Assembly (NCBI RefSeq): GCF_024713945.1
Contig: NC_134683.1
Coordinates: forward strand, 2,098,501 to 2,162,500
Reading direction: 5' to 3'
Source of the DNA: Dermatophagoides farinae
Lineage: Eukaryota > Arthropoda > Arachnida > Sarcoptiformes > Pyroglyphidae
DNA length: 64,000 nt
Position numbers and translations under genes: made by a program. Every line of letters begins with the position of its first letter. Position 1 is the stretch's first letter. Positions 59,993 to 64,000 of this stretch are shown here, piece after piece. The notes below the pieces were generated by a model. That model ran no database searches. It saw only the letters and a list, made by a program, of their open reading frames with translations, and had not been told where the DNA came from.

Positions 59993-61207
59993 CCATGTGT
60001 CTATGGCAAAAAAAAAATGGTGATGATAACGTCATGGTATCATCACATTGTCGATAGGATCATCATCAATATAAAAATTTAAAGAAAGAGTAAAAAAAAA
60101 CTGACGGTGATCACCGACAGATGGAGGTCGAAACAAAGTATTCAACAAGAAAAAAAAAATTCGAATTTTCAATTGAAAATTGAAATTTGAGAAATTGACA
60201 ACACCAATTATCCTGGTAAAGATATATAGATGGATCACGAATTTTGTTTTATTTTTTTTTCACTGAATCAGTAATAAATAATATAATGAAAAACAAAACA
60301 AAAAAAATTTCGCTTCATGATGAAATTATAATTTTATAAATGCCGGGATAATCATTTTGGTTTTTTTTTTTGATCTAGATCACAAAACTAAACCAAAAAA
60401 AAAAAATTTTTCTTTTCCATCCATAATCCACGATAATACAATACCGGATTGTCGAATAGACACAAGTGAAACAATCGAAACGAAAGAAAAAAAAACAGGT
60501 GAGCCTCTATAGAAGAAGAAAAAAAAACAAGTTTGAAATGAAAATGAAAATGTAGACAAAACACACACACACATACATACATACCAAACGACGCCAACAT
60601 GTATCGCCAGCGAATGAAAAAAAAATAAAGTGAAAGAATTATGTGATCTATGAAAATTAAAATTTCTTGCTCACCACCATAATGATGATGATGGTGATGA
60701 TGATATTATATGACCAAACGACGATGATATTCGAGTAAATTGTTGTTGTTGTAGTTGTTGTTGTTGAACATCATTCTTCCGGATCATAATCCGTTTTGTT
60801 ATGTTGTTTAATCATAATAATAATCGGAAGATCGGGAGATCGACATCATTTCGGAAACAAACAAACAAACAAATAAACATCACTATGTAATATATATTAA
60901 AATGGCCAAGAAAGAATGATAATAAAATAATTTTGTTTTTTTTGTTGTTGTTGTTGTTTGTCAGAAAAATCATCACCATCATCGTCATCATCATCATCAC
61001 GAGACACAACAATATTTTTGACCATCGACAATGGCCAAACAAACAACGTTAACATATAAACAAAGATATTGTGATGATTACCGCTCCCAGTGAGAATGAG
61101 AAATCCCCTAATCCGTTTTTCTTTTATATTCCGTTGTTGTTGTTGTCGTCGTCATCTGTTATTCATATGGATGAACTTTTTATTTATCAAAATGATCATC
61201 ATTTTGG
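59993..61207. other. Intergenic; no supported gene
   Basis: Poly-A/T with ATC repeats, GTT runs at 60741-60765 and 60941-60957 and (CA)n near 60561-60573. The open frames at 60380, 60388, 60812 and 61090 are Phe/Cys-rich homopolymer products. Nothing else is supported. Confidence 0.55.
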
Positions 61208-61699
61208 TCAATAAAAAAAATCGAGGTTTTTTTCCCTCACCAAAAACGTTTCGTTATCGTTTCCTTGAAATGATGGTTTTTTTTCTTGTCTATAAGGATA
61301 GATCACATTTGATGGCGATTGTTGACATGGATCAATTCCAGCAGCAAAAGGAGTATCGACTTTTCTACTATCATCAGCCATATTAAACATCTTCAGTTTT
61401 CAATTGAGATAATCGTATTGATTGAAAAAGATTGTTTTCAATAAACGATCTCTAGTATATTCAATACCAAGATATTTACAAGAATTGACCACAAGTTGTA
61501 TGTTTAATTCAGAACAAAACTCAACGTAAATACGCGGTGATCGAAAGAGTTCATTTGAACTGCAACACAGATTATTTTCATCGCACATTGTTGCTGTAAT
61601 TTCACAGATTAATAAATCTTCAATCATATGGTTGATCATCAGGAATGATTTTTTCATCAAGTGCTGATTTCCAATTCGAATAAATTTTGATTGAAACAC
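61208..61699 (-). other. Unrecognised non-repetitive open frames, possible small gene or remnant
   Basis: Two neighbouring minus-strand frames (61699-61400, 99 residues; 61390-61208, 60 residues) translate to balanced, non-homopolymer sequence. The first has a Cys cluster (ICEITATMCDENNLCCSS, VEFCSELN, VVNSCKYLG). The second reads FNMADDSRKVDTPFAAGIDP with PCQQSPSNVIYPYRQ. I see no convincing splice that joins them and no family match. They could be exons of a small gene or a decayed one. Confidence 0.3.
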
Positions 61700-64000
61700 A
61701 AATATTTTGATGAAATTTGTTCACCGTCATAGTAATATTCTTTCCATTCAAAGAGAATTTCGTGCGTTGAGATTAACGGCAATTCATTTAGAGAATGACA
61801 ATAGAATGACAAGAATAGAGATTACCAGTCTCCACGTTACTTTTTTTTATGTGTAGTACTTTTTTTCTCTTGGGAGATTTCATTTTGTATTTCGTTATTA
61901 TTGTTGTTGTTGTTATTGATTTCCATTTTCATCATTGTCTCCAGTTTTGGTGATTCTCAGTATAGACATCATTGTTATCGACATATCGATATTCATCAAT
62001 TATCAATTGAACAGAACATAAATAGTATGTTTCAATGTATATACAGATGTTTCTTGAATAGTCATTTATGATGATGAATGATTTAAATATAAAATCAAAA
62101 AAAATAAAATGAAAATTGATATGATTACTTGATTGTCAACAATTTTTTCTGTGTCCAAAAAGAAAGAAAAAGAAAATGAAAACATTTTTTTTTCAATATT
62201 TACGAATTAAAATACTACCTTAGACATAAAAAAAAATCATTCGATCGAAAATTGACAAATTATACACACACATATATAAACACACAAATTGACCAGATAA
62301 GTATAAGTAGCCACAATCATTGTTATTAAGTCTTGCTTTTTTCGAATCAAAAAAAAATAATGAAATGAAATTGAATGAAATTACATCAAATCAAATCAAA
62401 TAAATGATAATAACACATAGATTTATCGATTTGAAAATTTTATTGAATGAATTGATAATTTTGTATAGTGTGTGTATAGTGTGTGTGTAAATTGGCCCGA
62501 ACAAGGAAAAAATAACCTATTCATTCATTCAAAATTTTGTGACTATAAAATTTTTTTTTTTTTTTGACCACTGAGCATAACATTCGATCAAACGAAATCC
62601 GAATAAATCATTGTGGTTATCCAGTTTTGTATCCATGTGCAGCAATAATTTACAAGCACGATTCATCCATGACATTTGAATATTGAAAAAGAAAATGAAA
62701 ATAAAGATCTTTACCAGCAAAAAAAAAAGATGTTATCATCGATGATCGAACGTCATTTATGAATTAATCAAACATTCATAAAAATGATGATGAGTGATAT
62801 ATTCAAATTGGAAACATTTATATCATCAAACAATCATCATAAGATTTAATTTGTCGATAACAAAAATTATGTGGAAAATAGATAATATCCCCATATATCA
62901 TTGATTGTTGTTGTTGTTGTTGTTGTTCGTTGTCTAAATGTGTGATGATGATTAATAATCAAGGAACATGAATTTTGTTTTGTTTTGTTTTTGATGATGA
63001 TAATCATATATTTCCTATGGATTAAACAATTATAACCATCATCATCATCATCATAACAATAATGATTACAAAATAATGATGATGATGGAACAACGCGTGC
63101 CATTTTTGTTAATAAATGTTTCATGTTCATTGATAATTGTTCTGAATAAATGTTTTTTTCATGCAATATTGTATACAAAAAAACATCAAATAAACAATTT
63201 GATGAGTTAATGAGTATTTCAAAGATGATGTTACTGATCTGTCGTTCATTCATTCATTCATGATGATGATGATGCGGATGTATACTATTGTTTTTTTTTT
63301 CATTTGTTTTTCATTAATTTTCATCATCATCATCATCGTTATCGTTATTATCACCATAATCATAATCATCACCATCAATGGTTAATCATCATGTATAAAT
63401 TCAAATATTTCAATTCCGTTTCCGTTTTTTTTTGTAATTTTATTAATTATTCAATTGAAAAGAGTAAAAAAAAAATTATTGAAACATTTAAAAATGTACA
63501 GATGTGTTTGTGTATGTAACAATTTAAGATTGTGTCAAAGAAAAAGATTTCAATCTTTTCTTGTGGTTATTTGTTTTGTCGCAATTTATTTGGGCGAATT
63601 TTTTTTTCTTTCCAACCTGAAAAGCAATTCAACAAACAATGTCTTTAGATGGATATCGTACAATGAAAAATGGGCATCACCAACAATAACAACAACAACA
63701 ACGACAATCGATCATCATGGAAATGATTATTCCTTGGATTGTTGTCGTTGTTGTTGTTGTTGTTGTTGCTGGTGGTGGTGGCGGTGGTTAAATATTCACC
63801 CAATTTTCACCCAATTGTTTCACTTAACTGACAATATGGATTGTAGAAATAATTTTTGGCAACATTCGATCAAAGATAACGATGGATGAACAAAAACAAA
63901 TAAAACAAATATATATGGATATATACTCTACTCTAGTTATCAACAAAAAAAAAAAAAAAAAAATCTAAACGCCCTGCTAAACAAAACAAAACAAAAAGCA
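61700..64000. other. Repeat-rich tail of window; two weak open frames
   Basis: This stretch is mostly microsatellite (GTT runs at 61904-61916, 62903-62925 and 63749-63769; ATC runs at 63037-63054 and 63322-63337; poly-A at 63944-63963). Minus frames at 62720-62529 (core SWMNRACKLLLHMDTKLDNH with FGFRLIECYAQW) and 63253-62867 (MNERQISNIIFEILINSSNC...) are less repetitive than the rest and could be exons, but neither has a supported partner exon. The plus frames at 63304 and 63455 are repeat products. Confidence 0.35.

Noticed and set aside
63455-63889. 144-residue plus frame
   Set aside because: It contains long Thr, Cys and Trp runs from trinucleotide repeats. A short signal-anchor-like stretch exists, but nothing else supports a gene.
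1-64000. CRISPR arrays, bacterial operons or bacterial contamination
   Set aside because: There are no direct repeats with regular unique spacers; introns and GT/AG splicing occur throughout, so the window is eukaryotic.

Overview
The window looks like AT-rich nuclear DNA of a small-genome arthropod, most probably an astigmatid (dust-mite type) mite. The reasons are short introns (about 55-170 bp) with gtaagt-type donors, closely packed genes on both strands, heavy (CAA)n/(ATC)n/(CA)n microsatellites and homopolymers, Gln/Asn-rich insertions in otherwise conserved proteins, and divergent arthropod-type chemoreceptor-like proteins. The species call is inference; nothing was searched.

Layout. 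1-550 is the first coding part of an LPCAT-type acyltransferase (-). 3156-5874 is a secreted Pro/Gln-rich protein (+). 6195-7577 is a candidate chemoreceptor (-). 8893-9953 is a two-domain GNAT acetyltransferase (-). 13281-14854 is a secreted Gly/Tyr/AAQP-repeat structural protein (+) with a clear TATA box. From 15279 to about 29512 all genes lie on the minus strand: an NCLX-type mitochondrial Na+/Ca2+ exchanger (8 exons rebuilt), a diverged adenylate-forming (ANL) protein with altered catalytic positions, DRG1, a folate-receptor-like protein, mitochondrial IF-2 and an unrecognised acidic protein (possibly RPC4-like). Between the ANL gene and DRG1 is a foldback-like inverted array of about 40-bp units.

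29.8-35.5 kb is the most unusual stretch. It holds dispersed 5S rRNA genes and fragments with a shared 5' flank. Two full copies face each other around an orphan C-terminal exon of an NRF-6-type acyltransferase. There is also a GC-rich 149-bp hAT MITE with perfect ends and an 8-bp target duplication, an unrecognised broken coding relic, a sterol-desaturase-family gene (FAXDC2-like) and a one-ended hAT remnant. A 523-bp pogo/Tigger-like MITE lies at 37415-37937.

39-64 kb carries inositol-3-phosphate synthase (+, one apparent one-base frame break), ABCB7 (-, no AUG for its N-terminus), a very Asn/Ser/Gln-rich protein (+), a second chemoreceptor-like gene (+, complete gene model), a small single-pass membrane protein (+), an EB-module membrane protein (-), a four-TM small protein (+) and flotillin-2 (+). 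Several housekeeping genes act in mitochondria (NCLX, IF-2, ABCB7) or in membrane and lipid biology (LPCAT, FAXDC2, inositol synthase, flotillin). They look like ordinary neighbours, not an operon-like system. Intergenic DNA is mostly microsatellite and poly-A/T, where many short open frames are not genes.
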